From Viscum album (taxonomy: Eukaryota > Streptophyta > Magnoliopsida > Santalales > Viscaceae): a stretch of DNA of 64,000 nt. Of this stretch, positions 28,465 through 38,791 are shown piece after piece. How positions within the stretch are numbered: position 1 is the stretch's first letter; each line of letters opens with the position of its first letter. The notes below the pieces were generated by a model. That model saw nothing but the letters and a program-made list of their open reading frames with translations. It ran no database searches and was not told where the DNA came from. The stretch is taken from contig OY728160.1 in the NCBI GenBank assembly GCA_963277665.1, positions 48,654,605-48,718,604 on the forward strand. The letters are read 5' to 3'. Made by a program: the position numbers and the translations under genes.

Positions 28465-28529
28465 ATTCACTGGACCCAACTACTAACAACCTTTAATATT
28501 ATAACTCTCAAATGATGCTCATTCTTATG

Positions 28530-28917
28530 CTAAGATAAGGTTTTAGTTAGGGGGTATTCCACATTCTGTTTTTTGTGTACTCTGATCACTCGAACATCAA
28601 CCCTTGGATAGAAATCCAACAATAGGTCATACTTTTGGAGTATATGCTTTGCCTGGTCATGTGACTTTGGATCTTTTGAATGATCCACTGCTGTAGTATT
28701 ATCACAATATAATGTGATTGGGTCTTTATTGCTAGGTACCACATCATCCTCCTAGAAAAATTTCCAAATCAAAATGGATTCCTTGATATCATTAGAATAA
28801 TATATATACTCAAACACCCTAGTATAATTAGAAACAACCAGATGCTTTGAACTCTTCCAGCTCACAGCTCCCCAATAGAGATAGAAAACATATCATAATT
28901 GTACTTCATATCATTCA
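28530..28917 (-). pseudogene. Ty1/copia RNase H, C-terminal part of element E
   Basis: The minus strand encodes ITLYCDNTTA, KSHDQAKHI, VIRVHKKQNV and YPLTKTLS. These are the signature blocks of the C-terminal half of copia RNase H: the DN of the active site, the HI block, the V-x-T/K-NV block and the terminal PLTK. Upstream codons at 28757-28870 retain a WKSSK block, but a stop at about 28756 and local frame changes break the reading frame. The protein normally removes the RNA strand during reverse transcription. The sequence stops abruptly at 28917, where element B begins, and resumes beyond 40436. Confidence 0.85.
28913..28917 (+). repeat. Target-site duplication, left copy (ATTCA)
   Basis: ATTCA directly precedes the TG of element B and recurs exactly after its last base. 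Confidence 0.9.
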
Positions 28918-28996
28918 TGTAACACCCTGAGATTTTATAAGAAATATAATTTTTAATTACATTTTTTTTGTACGCTTCACCAAGATTAGCTTGGAT

Positions 28997-29245
28997 ATAC
29001 GCAACACCATTCTAGCTTGTAGTATACGCAACACTATTCTTGGCTTGTGATGCACAAAATTTCAAGTTTTTTCAAATAAAATTCAATTTACAAAACACTA
29101 TGTATAGATTTTGATAAATGTATAATTGAACTATATTTTGATTATGTTATACGCAACACCAAAAAGATCTTGCACTACACGCAAACCTAAATTGTCATGC
29201 ATTACATGCAATCGCGACCTTCCTCGATAGCGTGTGTAGTACGCA
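28997..29245 (+). repeat. Recurring TACGCAACAC motif in U3 of element B
   Basis: ATACGCAACACC or close variants occur at 28997, 29024 and 29149, with weaker forms (CTACACGCAAACC, GTAGTACGCAATAC) near 29172 and 29234. Copies persist in part in the 3' LTR (about 36285-36310) and in element C (62230-62330, minus). Repeated short motifs in U3 can be transcription factor sites; the function here is unknown. Confidence 0.45.
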
Positions 29246-30729
29246 ATACAGAGTTTCACTAAACAACGATATGTTATTAAAATATTATATAAAATAGCCG
29301 TTATTAATATTTATAACGACTTTTTGAAATTTTATAAATTTTATTTTTCAAAATGGACTTTATTTTTCGAATTGGAATATCGAAATTAGCCTTGGGTGAA
29401 TTTTTAGTATTTTTCTGAAAACAGTCAATTTTTTATGAATATTGAAAACACTGAGTTATTGGTTAAAACTAAAATTTTATTTAAATAATCATTTATTTTA
29501 TTTATATTTTTAGGTCAAAATAGTTACATAATACCAATATAAGTTCAATTTAATTCATTGGAGTCATTTTATAATAATTTTTTATATATAAAAATTTTAT
29601 TTACCTTTTTACTGTCTTTTACCCACCTCCTAGGAGAATTTGCAAATTTACATAAAACATAATTTTACCACTTATATGAGTGGAATTTAAAAAAAACGAG
29701 AGACACATTTGATATAATTAAGTAAAATGTTGTTCAATAAGATAAAAATAATTTTTGTTGAATAATAACAGTTTACGTTTATTTACCACAGTTAAAATTA
29801 AATAGGGTAATTAAGGGTAAAAATGTTATTATTATTACCCTAACACATGTCCTAATTCTATTGAAAAGGTTTAATTCGAACAAAACATCCTTAGAAATAA
29901 AATATTACCCTTTCGGTCCACTTGGATTAGATTAGGTCATTTATTATTATTTTATTTAACGAAAAAATAAAATAATTAAAATCAAAGTTTAATAATAAAA
30001 ACATTTTTAATATAGCATTATACAATTGATAAATTCGACTATAAATATTCAGTATATAGATAAAAAGATTTTCTACATAATGGTATTTTATTTTTATTTT
30101 TTATACATTACATAATTTATAATATGCAGGACACAATGATGATGCAATAATTACCTTATTAATGAAATATTAACATAATTGATATTATAAATACCCAAAT
30201 AAATGTAATTTGAGACTTTTTAGGAATTAGACTAATTTTATAGGTTAATATAACATATTATTATTGGTTATATGAATTTTTTTCGAAGTAATAATGTTGT
30301 TTTGTATTTAGAAAAAAAATACTAAATAGTGTTAAAATTGACAAAAAAGTGTTTTTATAACGAATATTATATTATTATTTTATATAATGGTCCTAAAAAT
30401 CAATGGGTCATCCAAAAGACATATATAATAATATATATTACACTAATTAACCAATTGGGGTTCGATTGGCTATTTATTGTATTTTTATTAACCATATAGT
30501 GTAAGAATACAAGAATGGACAATAAAAGTTATATCATTTAACTTAGATTTAAATCTAAATGATAAGGTTAAAATGGTAACATAAACGTGTCTAAAACAAA
30601 TTGGTTGATAGGATTTTGACCCATACCCACTCTATACTCAAAATAAGTCACATTGAAACCATTATAACCCAAATATGAATTTATTATCAAATAATATTTT
30701 ATGTTTTTCATAAGGTTCCCCTCACCCCT

Positions 30730-30741
30730 CTTATAAAAAGG
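30730..30741 (+). promoter_or_regulatory. TATA box, element B 5' LTR, copy 1
   Basis: CTTATAAAAAGG in a C-rich context (CACCCCTC upstream). The same place in the 3' LTR (38021), element C (60547, minus) and element F (46314) also has a TATAAAA-type box, so it is the likely start-site element for LTR transcription. Confidence 0.65.
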
Positions 30742-31075
30742 CACTCAGCCTTCTCTCTAATTCACACCTCCATATACCTTTTTCTTGGACAACCTCTAAC
30801 TAAATACCCTCTCAACTATCATTCCTTCATCCTAGAGTCCTTACTTTAGTCATAATACCAACCTAAGGAGCACATTTGATCAAATAAAAAGAAAGAACCC
30901 GAAGAAGAGGTAAATATCTCACCACCTATTTCAAGTTCCTTTCTTCTTTCACTTCCTTATTCTTTGTTGTTTCCATTCTAAAATAATAATTCTATTATTT
31001 TATATATTCTTTGATTTAATTATAAAAATTGTACAACCACATTAGTAATTTTATCCATTCTATGAATGAAAAAGT

Positions 31076-31120
31076 CACCACACATGCGTAGGTATGGCTT
31101 ACCGTCTCCACATCGTGGTG
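31076..31120 (+). other. Hairpin 1a, element B 5' LTR
   Basis: Arms CACCAC and GTGGTG enclose a loop containing GCGTAGGTATGG and TACCGTCTCC. The inner part of the stem is imperfect. Confidence 0.6.
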
Positions 31121-31270
31121 TAGTTTTTCATTCAAATGATTCATCATTCGGATGGGTATAATAATGATTATAAATGATATAAATAATAAATATAACATTA
31201 TTTTGATTCTATATATATGATATACCATCCAATAATATTTTATGTTTTTCCTAAGGATCCTCACACCCCT

Positions 31271-31282
31271 CTTATAAAAGGG
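31271..31282 (+). promoter_or_regulatory. TATA box, element B 5' LTR, copy 2
   Basis: CTTATAAAAGGG in the second unit of the tandem duplication. Confidence 0.65.
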
Positions 31283-31616
31283 CACTCCCACTTCTCTCTA
31301 ATTCACACCTCCAAAGCCATTTGGCTCGGCCAACCCCTACCCAAATACCCTCTCAACATTCCTCCTTTCAACCTAGAGGCCTTACATTAGTCATAAACAT
31401 AACCTATGGATCCATTTTTATCAAATAAAAAGAACAAACCCGAAGAAGAGGTAAATATCTCACCACCTATTTCAAGTTCATTTCTTCTTCCACTTCCTTC
31501 TTCTTTGTTGTTTCCATTATGAAATTATAACTCAAGTATTTTCTATATAATTTGATGTTATTATAATAATTTTACAACCATATTAGTTTTTTTATTCATC
31601 CTTTTAATTAAAAAGT

Positions 31617-31661
31617 CCCCACACGTGCTTACGTACGGCTTACCATCTCCATGTCGTGGTG
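31617..31661 (+). other. Hairpin 1b, element B 5' LTR
   Basis: Duplicate of hairpin 1, 541 bp on. The loop has TTACGTACGG then TACCATCTCC. The outer left arm has mutated to CCCCAC against GTGGTG. Confidence 0.55.
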
Positions 31662-31806
31662 TAGTTTGATATTAAAACATTTCATCATTTGGATGGGTAT
31701 AATAATGAGTATAAATAATATAAATAATAAATATAACCTTATTATGATTCTTTATAAATGATATACCATCTAATAATATATTATTTTAATATCAAAATAA
31801 GGAAAT

Positions 31807-31852
31807 CATCGCTTGTGTGTACGTATGGACTACCGTCTCCACGAACGTGATG
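31807..31852 (+). other. Hairpin 2, element B 5' LTR
   Basis: CATCGC faces GTGATG (one G-T wobble), with further imperfect pairing inward. The loop has GTACGTATGG then CTACCGTCTCC. Confidence 0.6.
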
Positions 31853-32006
31853 AGATTAATTTTCCATGATTAACCATTCATGTATGGTTATAAGGTATAT
31901 ATAATAAATAATCATGAAATATATTACATAATAATGATATTGGATTTATGTACATATATGTTTCATTTATTTAATTCCATTCAATTTAATAAGGAAATGA
32001 AAACAG

Positions 32007-32044
32007 TGTTCATGCGTACGTACGACCTACCGTCTCCATGAACA
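32007..32044 (+). other. Hairpin 3, element B 5' LTR
   Basis: Perfect 8-bp stem TGTTCATG/CATGAACA. The loop holds CGTACGTACG (self-complementary) then CTACCGTCTC. Confidence 0.7.
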
Positions 32045-33688
32045 GTGTATTTCATTCAATTTATTGATATATCATATATATTTATATGATTAATATATAT
32101 TATATATAAATAATGTTTTACATTATAGAGTTTATTAAATCAGGATATAATTAAGAATATCAGGAATAACAAGTCGAAACACGTATGATAAATGAACCGA
32201 TTTTACACAAAACGCTTCTTTAACATGGAATTTACAAAATAACGGGTAATATAAAGCCATAAGTGAATCATATATGATATCATAAATATTATTATGGTTC
32301 TTTTACAAGCTAATAATATGTTTAATCCCACTATATAGGAGTTTCGGACACATACGGAAGAAATTGGACCTAATGTAAGGGATAATTTTATAAATCACAT
32401 TTTTATCTGTGATTGCTTATACGTAAGTATTTACTGGGGTTATATTTTTCATCCATGTACACAAAAATGTTTTTCATAAATTGTATGATATTATTCCATG
32501 TATTTTTAAAGTAATTTTTACCCCTCTTTGACTTATAAATTGTGTAATGGATGAAATCATTATTTTGTTTACCATACGAGGAACTTTTTGAGTTTTCTGG
32601 AAAAAGTACGAGGAGAATGTTTTTTTAACTTATACACCATGAACAAATTTTTACAGTTTCATAACGCATAATTTTCATGAAGCTTCCAATAATATATTTC
32701 ATTATTATTTTCAAAAAAAATAATTTTCTTTTAAAATTGAACGACGTTTTTTGAAAAGAAAATTATTTTGAAGAAAAAAAGGATATTTTCATCATGAATT
32801 CATTTCAAGTGTTTTATCATTATGATTTTCTATCTATGATGACATTATTTAGTATGTTTATGTTTCATGTATATTTTCTCTATTATTTAAATTGTTTAAT
32901 TTTTATTATGATGAAATGATATCCATTTGTTTTATATGGATTATGTTAATATGAGATGATGTTTATGAATGCCATTTTATTCTTTGGGTTATGATGAATG
33001 ATTTTTGATTGTTTTTTTGGAACACGTAAGAATGATTTAAATATGAGATGGTTGGGACCTATATCTCCCTCCAATGAATTGGGTAAAGATTTATATCTCA
33101 TGAGATAGACATGGATGGAACGAAAAGTGAATCCAGTTCAGTAATACAGGGCTGGAACGGCAAGTAATCATGATTCAGTAATGGACTTTATCCTCTATGA
33201 TGGTATTGGCAGTAATGCCTTGGAAATAATGGAAATAATATCATGTACTTAATTTTTTCCACAATTACATGTTTTATTCCCATGCAATTTAATCATGATT
33301 TATGTTCCTCTATGATATATTCCTTACGTACTCCTAAGTTTTATGCCATTGCTCAAGATTATGATGTTTAGATTTTATGTTCATGTTTTTGCATTAAAAT
33401 GTTTATGGATTGTTTTATGTTCTCTATGTTTACCCTTAATGATAATTTCACTCACCCTTTATATGTTTTCTTTTTCCCAGGATTTAATGGAAGTTTTTAG
33501 GTAAACAAACAAATTGGGAAGAACTTTATGGGAGATGATGAAGATCATTCACCACGACAAGAAGATGATGTTATGAGTTTCCAAAGACACTAAACTATTA
33601 TGGTCCTTGGGTGTCTATTTTTGATATGTATTAAGTATTCCAAAAAAGTAATGTAATGTCCATGTACGTCAAGCCTTGGGTCTCTATA

Positions 33689-34007
33689 GTTTTTAGCTGA
33701 GGAAATGTTCAGTTAACCTTTGTAAACTAGGATGTGAAAACATTAGTGAGATCCCTTGAGAAATTTCTAAGGTATGTCTAGAGATGTCTGTAAGGTTAAG
33801 TATAATGTATATCTTATGGTCCATGAAATATGATAATGATAACAAATAACCTAGGATTAAACATAAGATGTTAGATATTGAAAGTACTCCCCTTGAATTT
33901 TTTGTTTTCCTAGTATGATTTTTGCCTCTCACACTAATATTTCCAGTTCCATTGAAAAGATATTTTCCATACATTGCTATTCATAGCATGATAAATTTAT
34001 TTTAGAT
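33689..34007 (+). other. Element B leader between 5' LTR and gag
   Basis: A primer binding site would lie just after 33688. TTTTTAGCTGAGG is at most a badly decayed match to TGGTATCAGAGC, so the primer tRNA is uncertain. No other feature is seen. Confidence 0.35.
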
Positions 34008-34808
34008 ATTTATCATTTAGAAGGTGAAGTAGACCAGTGGTGGACTCTAATTAAGAATACAAGGCCCCAAGAGGAAATTGATACAATGGAATGGTACAAG
34101 TTCAAGATTTTGTTTTTAAATAAGTAATTCCCTCATATTCTTCGAACAATGAATGAAAAAGATTTCCTTGAGCTTAAGAAATAGAATGATGAATCTATTG
34201 GTATATACGAGGTGAATTTTACAAGGCTTGCAAGGTATGCATCTGGGTTTATCATCCAACCTGAATGTAAATTTGATCAATTCTTCAGTGGCATAAAGCC
34301 ATGTTTTAGAAGGGAATTCGCTATAAGAGACTTCAGTAGCTATGAAGAAATTGTGCGATGTTCTATCAAGGTAGAAATGGATGTCAGTTTAACAAAATCA
34401 TCTCATGGTTTTGACAGGAAACGAATTTTGGATTTCAAGAAAAAATATCTAAATAATGGTGAAAATAATATGAATGTTTCCTTATGCTCAAAGTGTGGAA
34501 TAAAGCATATTGGATATTGTCTTAAGGGGACTAAAAAATGGTTTATGTGTGGAAAATAAGGTCATCGAGCAGCTGGGTGTCGATGTAATGGGAAAAAGGT
34601 AGCTAATGATTAGAATAGAGAAAAGACTGCAGAGAATGCACCACCAACACTTTAATGCATCAAGTTCTCGGAAATGGGGAGTTATGTTAACCAATTCCCT
34701 AATACAAGGGTTAATTATGATCGACATCACCAACCTCTCAAAGAAAAGGTCATAGGGAAGTCACATGCGGTCACTATTGGAGATGTTGAATATGGCAACG
34801 ATGTGGTA
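34008..34808 (+). pseudogene. Element B gag (Ty3/gypsy type), decayed
   Basis: Gag forms the virus-like particle and packages RNA. One phase runs from about 34008 to 34808. The Retrotrans_gag core is readable: EGEVDQWWTLIKNTRP, EWYKFKILFL, FTRLARYASGF, QFFSGIKPCFRREF and FSSYEEIV. Next come a CSKCGIKHIGYCLKG spacer and the knuckles. In-frame stops fall at about 34125, 34182, 34557 and later. The first knuckle has lost its first Cys (KWFMCGK then stop then GHRAAGC), and the second has lost most of its metal ligands (CIKFSEMGSYVNQF). The matching gag in element C keeps both knuckles. Sequence after gag (KSHAVTIGDVEYGND) also matches element C, so both copies end gag alike. No protease follows. 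Confidence 0.88.
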
Positions 34809-36185
34809 TAATGATTAAGTTTTTATGTATCGGGTTTCCAAAATAATTTTGTGGAATCTAATTTTTAGTATCGTGGAATATTGGAATATCTATGTATTGG
34901 TTTGTTGTGGTTTTCAAAAATTATATGGTACTGGTAACCATGAAAAGTGATTGTAATATTTTTGGAAAGAAGATGATATGTGCATAATGAAGGGATAAGG
35001 ATGAAATAATATGTTTGATAGTATTAATGAGCTCATTGTTGATATAAGGACAAAGTGAAATCATGGTTTGAGTGTATAGAAAATTTGGGATTTTGGAATG
35101 TGGAAAGAGATAACTTTTGATAGCATTCATGTTTTTACTAAGGTTCAATGGGAATTCATTTTTCAAGAGAATAAATTATTAAGGTATTCACATGATTGGA
35201 ATATCACTAACAACAAGATATATCTTATGATATATGGGGCATAAATTAAGGTATTCACATGCTCGGTAGTTGACATTTCTTGTAATCGGACATAAGTATT
35301 TTTTATATGCCTAAATGTTGGAATGGATTAATTTAGACATCAGATAGTATTTCTTAAGCCTATAACGTTTTTATTTTATTTCTGAAATTTTATAATAATA
35401 TTGTTTTAGAAAAGGGAAACCCAACAGGACGAGGGACAACCCGTCGCATCAGACATGTATTGGGAATCCATCGCAAAACTGAAGTGATATTGGACTTTAT
35501 CTCCTACCACTATCCAAAAGAAAGTCCCTTGTTAGTAGAAATTATTTTTAATTAATTTAGATGTATTATAGTTGAAGTAAAGTCCATTTTTGGAATCATA
35601 TACGATTAATCTCACCATAATATGGACTTATGTATATAACTTTTCCTAACCTTATGTTTCAGACAGATGGAATGACCTATCATTCTATCGCATGATCTAC
35701 TAACACTTCAGGGAAGACAAATTCAAATTCATTTCTTTATGATATGAAGTGGAAAATTTTCAAGTCACAAACAATAGTGATATTGTACCAAAATCAAGTA
35801 AGTATTTATTTTAATTCATTAACATTTGGGAAATGATCATGAAAACCAAATATGTTGTCCTAGCGCCTCATATCTGATGAATCAGATGGTAGATTAGATC
35901 ATCACAAATTTATGGCTTTGTGATTTTTGTATTTTTCATAGCCATGTTCTCTACCACTCTCCATCAGAACTTGGAGGTATGATTTCTCTTCCATATCCAT
36001 ATTTTCACCTATGTTATCTTATGTGGAAACCCAATGATGGGTCAATTTGGGTAACTGTTACGTTTCATACATTAGTTTTTTAAAATTAATTTTTTGTATT
36101 CCTTTTCATGATGTGGGTTTCTATGAATGAAACATTCAAGTAGTAAACTATTTATAACCCCGACGAATTTCGAGGGCGAAATTCA
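34809..36185 (+). other. Element B post-gag region, non-coding
   Basis: About 1.4 kb collinear with 62410-63690 of element C (reverse). It contains the decayed antisense Pol III module (35410-35530) but no pol domain. In both copies the block just before the polypurine tract reads like the last codons of a Tekay-type pol (AATTTCGAGGGCGAAATTC), as if pol had been deleted between gag and this point. Confidence 0.6.
35410..35530 (-). repeat. Decayed antisense tRNA-derived (SINE-like) module in element B
   Basis: The minus strand aligns with the better-kept module at 63049-63167. GGATAGTGGTAGGAGATAAA is left of the A box, and the B box has decayed (GCGATGGATTCC). It sits at the same place and orientation relative to the element as in C. 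Confidence 0.6.
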
Positions 36186-36187
36186 TT

Positions 36188-36201
36188 TTAAGGGGGCAGA
36201 A
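36188..36201 (+). other. Element B polypurine tract
   Basis: TTAAGGGGGCAGAA lies immediately before TGTAACACCC of the 3' LTR. Element C has AAGGGGGGTAGAA in the same place. Confidence 0.85.
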
Positions 36202-38020
36202 TGTAACACCCTGATATTTTATGAAAAAAATTATTTCTATTTTCATTGATGTATTTTTTTATATGATTCCCTAAGATTATCTTGTGTTGTATGCAACACC
36301 ATATTATCTTTTAGTATATGCAACACTATTCTTGGATTTTGATGCACAAAATTTCATGTTCATTCAAATAAAATTCATTTTACACAACACTAAGTATAGA
36401 TTTTGATCAATGTATAATTGAACTATATTTTGATTATGTCATACTCATCACCAAAAAGAGCTTGCACTACACGTATCCCTAACATGGCTTATATTACATG
36501 CATCGCGACCTTCCTCGATAGCCTGTGTAGTATGCAATACCATGTTTCACTAAACAACCATGTGTTATTAAAATATTGTATAAACTAGCTGTTATGAATA
36601 GTAATACCCACTTTTTGAAATTTTATAAATTTTATCATTCAAAATGGAATTCATTTTTGGATTTGGAATATCGAAATTATCCTAGGGTAAATTTTTTGTA
36701 TTTTTATGAAAAAGTTCAATTTTTGATGAATAGTGAAAACACGGAGTTATTGGTTAAATCCGAATTTTTATTTAAATAATAATTTATTTTATTTAAATTT
36801 ATTTTAGTTAATAATAGATACATAATTCCTATGTAAGTTCCATTTAATTCATCGGAGTAATTTTATAATAATTTTAGATATATAAAAATTTATTGAACTT
36901 TTTACCGTCTTTTACCCACATCCTACGATAATTTGCAAATTTACATAAAACATAATTTTACATCTTCTGTGAGTGGAATTTCAAAAATCCTAGAGACATG
37001 GTTGATATCAGTAAGTAAAATGCGGTTCAATAAGATAAAAATAATTTTTTGTGAATAGTAACTTTTTACTTATATTTACCACGGTTAAATAAAAAGGGTA
37101 ATTATGGGTAAAATTTATATTATTATTACCATAACACATGTCCTAATTCTACTAGATAACTGTAATTCGACCAAAAAAAACATTCCAATAAAATATTACC
37201 CTTTGGGTCGACATGGATTAGATTAGGACATTTATTATTAATTTATTTAAAGAAGAGTTAAAATAGTTAAAATCAAAGCATAATATCTAAAAAAAATTTA
37301 AAATTGGGTTATACATAAGATAAATTCGACTATAAATATTCATTAGAAATCTCAAATTATTTTTTACATAATCTTATTTATTTATATTTTTTTGACATTA
37401 AACAATTAATATTATTTATAACAAAATGAGGATGTAGTAATTACCTTATTAATGAAATACTAACATAATTGATATTATTAATTCCCAAATAAATGTAATT
37501 TGAGACTATTAATGAATTAAACAAATTTTCTAGATAAATATAACATATTAGAGTTGGTTAGATGAATTGTGTTCGATGTAATAATGCTGTTATGAATTTA
37601 GAAAAAAAAACACCAAATAGTGTTAAAATTGACATAAAAGTGTTTTTAAAACAAATCTTAAATTACTAATTGATATAATGGTCCTAAAAATATAAGGTTC
37701 GGCCAAAAGACATTCATAATAATATATATGACATTAATGAACGAATTGGGGTTTGATTGGAAGTTTAAGGTATGTTTATTAACTATATAGTGTAAGAATA
37801 CAAGAAGACACAATAAAAGTTAAATTATTTAACATAGAGTTAAATATAACTGATAAGTTTAAAATTGTAACCTAAACATCTCTAAAACCTTTTGGTTGAT
37901 ATGATTTAGACCAATACCCACCCTATGTTCAAAATAAGTCACTTTGGAGCCATTATAAACTAAATATGAGTTTATTATAAAATGATATTTTATGTTTTTC
38001 TTAAGGTGCCCCTCACCTCT

Positions 38021-38031
38021 CTTATAAAATG
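38021..38031 (+). promoter_or_regulatory. TATA box, element B 3' LTR
   Basis: CTTATAAAATG in a C-rich context, equivalent to 30730 and 31271. Confidence 0.55.
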
Positions 38032-38367
38032 GAACACCCTCTTCTCTATAATTCACACCTCCAAATCCATTTTGGCTCGGAAAAACCCATCCCAGATACC
38101 CTCTCAACTATCCTCCTTCATCCTAGAGGCCTTAATTTAGTCATAAATCCAATCTATGGATCCCTTTTGATTAAATCAAAAGGAAGAACCCGAAGAAGAG
38201 ATAAAATATATCACCACCTATTTCAAGTCCCTTTATTCTACAACTTCCTTCTTCTTTATTGTTTCCATTATAAAATAATAAATACATTATTTTCTATATA
38301 CTGTGATGTTATTATAAGTATTTTACAACCATATTAGTTATTTTATTCATCATTTGAATGAAAAATT

Positions 38368-38411
38368 CACCACACATGCCTTCGAACGACTTACCGTCTC
38401 CATGTCATGGT
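38368..38411 (+). other. Hairpin 1, element B 3' LTR
   Basis: CACCACACATG faces CATGTCATGGTT. The stem is weakened by mutation; the TTACCGTCTCC loop block is kept. Confidence 0.5.
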
Positions 38412-38553
38412 TTAGTTTGTTATTCAAACATTTCATCATTTGGATGTGTATAGTAATGAGTATAAAAGGTATAAATAATAAATATAACCATATTATGATT
38501 CTTTATATTTGATATACAATCTAATTATATACGATTTTAATATCAAAGGATAT

Positions 38554-38599
38554 CATCGCTTGTATGTACATACAGACTTCTGTCTCCACGAACGCGATG
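38554..38599 (+). other. Hairpin 2, element B 3' LTR
   Basis: Perfect outer stem CATCGC/GCGATG. The loop is degraded (GTACATACAG, TCTGTCTCC). Confidence 0.6.
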
Positions 38600-38753
38600 A
38601 GATTAATTTTCCATGATTAACCATTAAAGTATGATTATAAAGTATATATTATAGATAATCATGAAATATATTACATAATAATGATACTGGATTTATGTAC
38701 CTATATGTTTAATTTACATAATTCCTTTCAATTCAATAAGGAAACGAAACCAG

Positions 38754-38791
38754 CGTTCATGCATACGTAGGGCCTACCGTCTCCATGAACG
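38754..38791 (+). other. Hairpin 3, element B 3' LTR
   Basis: 8-bp stem CGTTCATG/CATGAACG. Against the 5' LTR copy, the outer pair is C-G instead of T-A: a compensating change. Confidence 0.7.

Larger units (their letters stand above)
30690..31767 (+). repeat. 541-bp tandem duplication of the promoter block, element B 5' LTR
   Basis: CTTATAAAA at 30730 and 31271, and GAAGAAGAGG at 30901 and 31442, are each offset by exactly 541 bp. Each unit carries a TATA box, a leader, a donor-like site and hairpin 1. The 3' LTR has a single copy. Confidence 0.88.
30910..33480 (+). other. Candidate leader intron in element B 5' LTR
   Basis: Donor-like GAG|GTAAAT at 30910 and its duplicate at 31451; acceptor-like TTTTCTTTTTCCCAG ending at 33480. 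The same pair occurs in elements C (60377 to 58386, minus) and F (46485 to 48347). In the 3' LTR of B the acceptor is kept but the donor GT is now AT. The hairpins lie inside. Splicing itself is inferred. Confidence 0.4.
28918..33688 (+). repeat. Element B 5' LTR (4771 bp)
   Basis: Starts TGTAACACCC and ends GGGTCTCTATA. The terminal CA has become TA, while the other LTR keeps TCTACA. It contains U3 motif repeats (28997-29160), a duplicated promoter block (30690-31767), four hairpins and an acceptor-like site at 33480. It is 541 bp longer than the 3' LTR. Confidence 0.88.

Noticed and set aside
37859..38107. Minus-strand frames that look alike across LTRs (31016-31291, 37859-38107, and the plus frame 60470-60688), sharing VPFYK-R/G-GEGHL.
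   Set aside because: They lie antisense over the conserved TATA block and leader of the B/C LTRs. The similarity follows from the shared DNA, lengths differ, and no domain is visible.
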